Part shown: piece after piece, positions 63,352-64,000 of the stretch
Layout of the letters: every line of letters begins with the position of its first letter
Numbering within the stretch: position 1 is the stretch's first letter
The notes under the pieces: generated by a model
The model's database searches: none
Seen by the model: only the letters and a program-made list of their open reading frames with translations
Told to the model about the DNA's origin: nothing
Translations under genes and position numbers: made by a program
Assembly: GCF_003999995.1 (NCBI RefSeq)
Contig: NZ_RJAD01000001.1
Coordinates: 558,001 to 622,000 of the forward strand
From: Microbacterium sulfonylureivorans
GTDB taxonomy: Bacteria > Actinomycetota > Actinomycetes > Actinomycetales > Microbacteriaceae
Direction: 5' to 3'
Length of the DNA: 64,000 nucleotides

Positions 63352-63411
63352 AATGGCCCCGCGGAGAGCGGCCGGAGCCGTTCGTGAACGGCCGGGCGAG
63401 GGGCGCCGGGG

Positions 63412-64000
63412 TCAGGACCTCTTGTCGGGGCCGAAGAGCATCCGGGCGAGGACGAGCATCATGACGGCGAACCCGCCGGCGAACGCGACGGGCGCCCACC
63501 ACCACCCGACGGTGAAGACGAGGACCGCGATCACGGCGAACGTCACGATCCAGATGGACACCGTGTAGATGCCGAACCGAGCGGCGACCTCAGGCTCGCG
63601 CTCGAAGCGATTGGGGGGCTCGTGCGCGAAGGCCTCCCTGGTCCACGCCTTGTGACGGTTCGTCTGGCTCGAGAGGAGGAAGGCGAACAGGATGATGGAC
63701 GCGATCACGCCGAGCGCGGCGAAGACGATGCCCCACACCGGCATGGCGCCGCTGAGCACGAGCATGCCGAACCCGAGCCCGTAGACGGCGAGGAACGTCG
63801 CCAGCGCGTAGCCGCCGGCACGGTTGTCGGGCATCGGATGGTTCGTGGTGGTCTCCTGCGCGAGCGAGTCCCCGACAACGAGTCCGAGGGCGGTCGACGC
63901 GAAGCCGAGCATCCCGATCATGGCTCCGACGGGGAGCGGCAGCACGCCCGTCGCACCGAGGATCGCCAGGGTGATGCCGACCACGGCGGCCAGCGAATAC
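63412..64000 (-). CDS. Multi-pass membrane protein (partial, 5' end off window)
   Basis: The frame is open to the right edge. About 196 residues visible with five or six hydrophobic segments (LAILGATGVLPLPVGAMIGML, LATFLAVYGLGFGMLVLSG, VFAALGVIASIILFAFLL, two near the C terminus). A GTG at 63984 could be internal. No family recognised. Confidence 0.75.
   Translation of the reverse strand, partial: YSLAAVVGITLAILGATGVLPLPVGAMIGMLGFASTALGLVVGDSLAQETTTNHPMPDNRAGGYALATFLAVYGLGFGMLVLSGAMPVWGIVFAALGVIASIILFAFLLSSQTNRHKAWTREAFAHEPPNRFEREPEVAARFGIYTVSIWIVTFAVIAVLVFTVGWWWAPVAFAGGFAVMMLVLARMLFGPDKRS

Noticed and set aside
1..64000. CRISPR arrays, rRNA genes, insertion sequences, prophage
   Set aside because: No regularly spaced repeats, rRNA, transposase or phage genes were seen.

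Overview
The window looks like chromosome from a high-GC actinobacterium of the family Microbacteriaceae, most likely Microbacterium (inference). The signs are roughly 70% GC with strong GC3 bias, menaquinone genes, HAIR and CIRCE heat-shock operators, an ECF42-type sigma factor, many ABC sugar importers, and at least a dozen genes whose start codon lies 6-7 nt after a TANNNT -10 box, which predicts leaderless mRNAs.

Region 1 (1-18974) is a deoxy-sugar or related uptake and catabolism locus. It holds two tandem paralogous secreted beta-helix proteins (the first cut by the left edge), a rhamnose-type mutarotase, three GntR regulators, a COG3618 lactonase, an RraA-family aldolase-like protein, a 656-residue protein I cannot assign, a three-gene ABC importer, an SDR dehydrogenase and an L-fucose-dehydrogenase-type aldo/keto reductase. 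A shared operator-like word (core CGATT[A/G]GCG) lies in or beside the predicted promoters of the beta-helix genes, the importer operon, the SDR and gntR1. A related palindrome precedes gntR2. My reading is an L-fucose (or L-rhamnose) regulon using the non-phosphorylative pathway. A sugar-acid dehydratase is not seen here.

Region 2 (19145-27515) is an alpha-glucoside/alpha-galactoside locus: ROK regulator and GH13 alpha-glucosidase on one strand, divergent from a GH36 alpha-galactosidase and an ABC importer. Region 3 (27743-36275) holds tRNA-Met, tRNA-Thr and tRNA-Tyr, an M23 peptidase, an inositol-monophosphatase-family enzyme, an FAD oxidoreductase, a PfkB kinase, an FBP-type zinc protein and a BASS transporter. 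Region 4 (36272-43306) is a maltose/maltodextrin operon (malE-malF-malG, GH13, nucleotidyltransferase-like gene) with two LacI-type operators and no LacI gene nearby.

Region 5 (43358-50858) has yajQ, cinA, hsp20 with both HAIR and CIRCE operators, a tightly coupled three-gene cluster (acyl-CoA dehydrogenase, PIG-L deacetylase/methyltransferase fusion, glycosyltransferase), and an ECF42/DGPF pair. Region 6 (50915-64000) is mainly housekeeping: PEP synthase and its regulatory kinase, an alpha/beta hydrolase, ferredoxin reductase, menaquinone genes (polyprenyl synthase, menG, menF), a DrrAB-type exporter and a membrane protein cut by the right edge.
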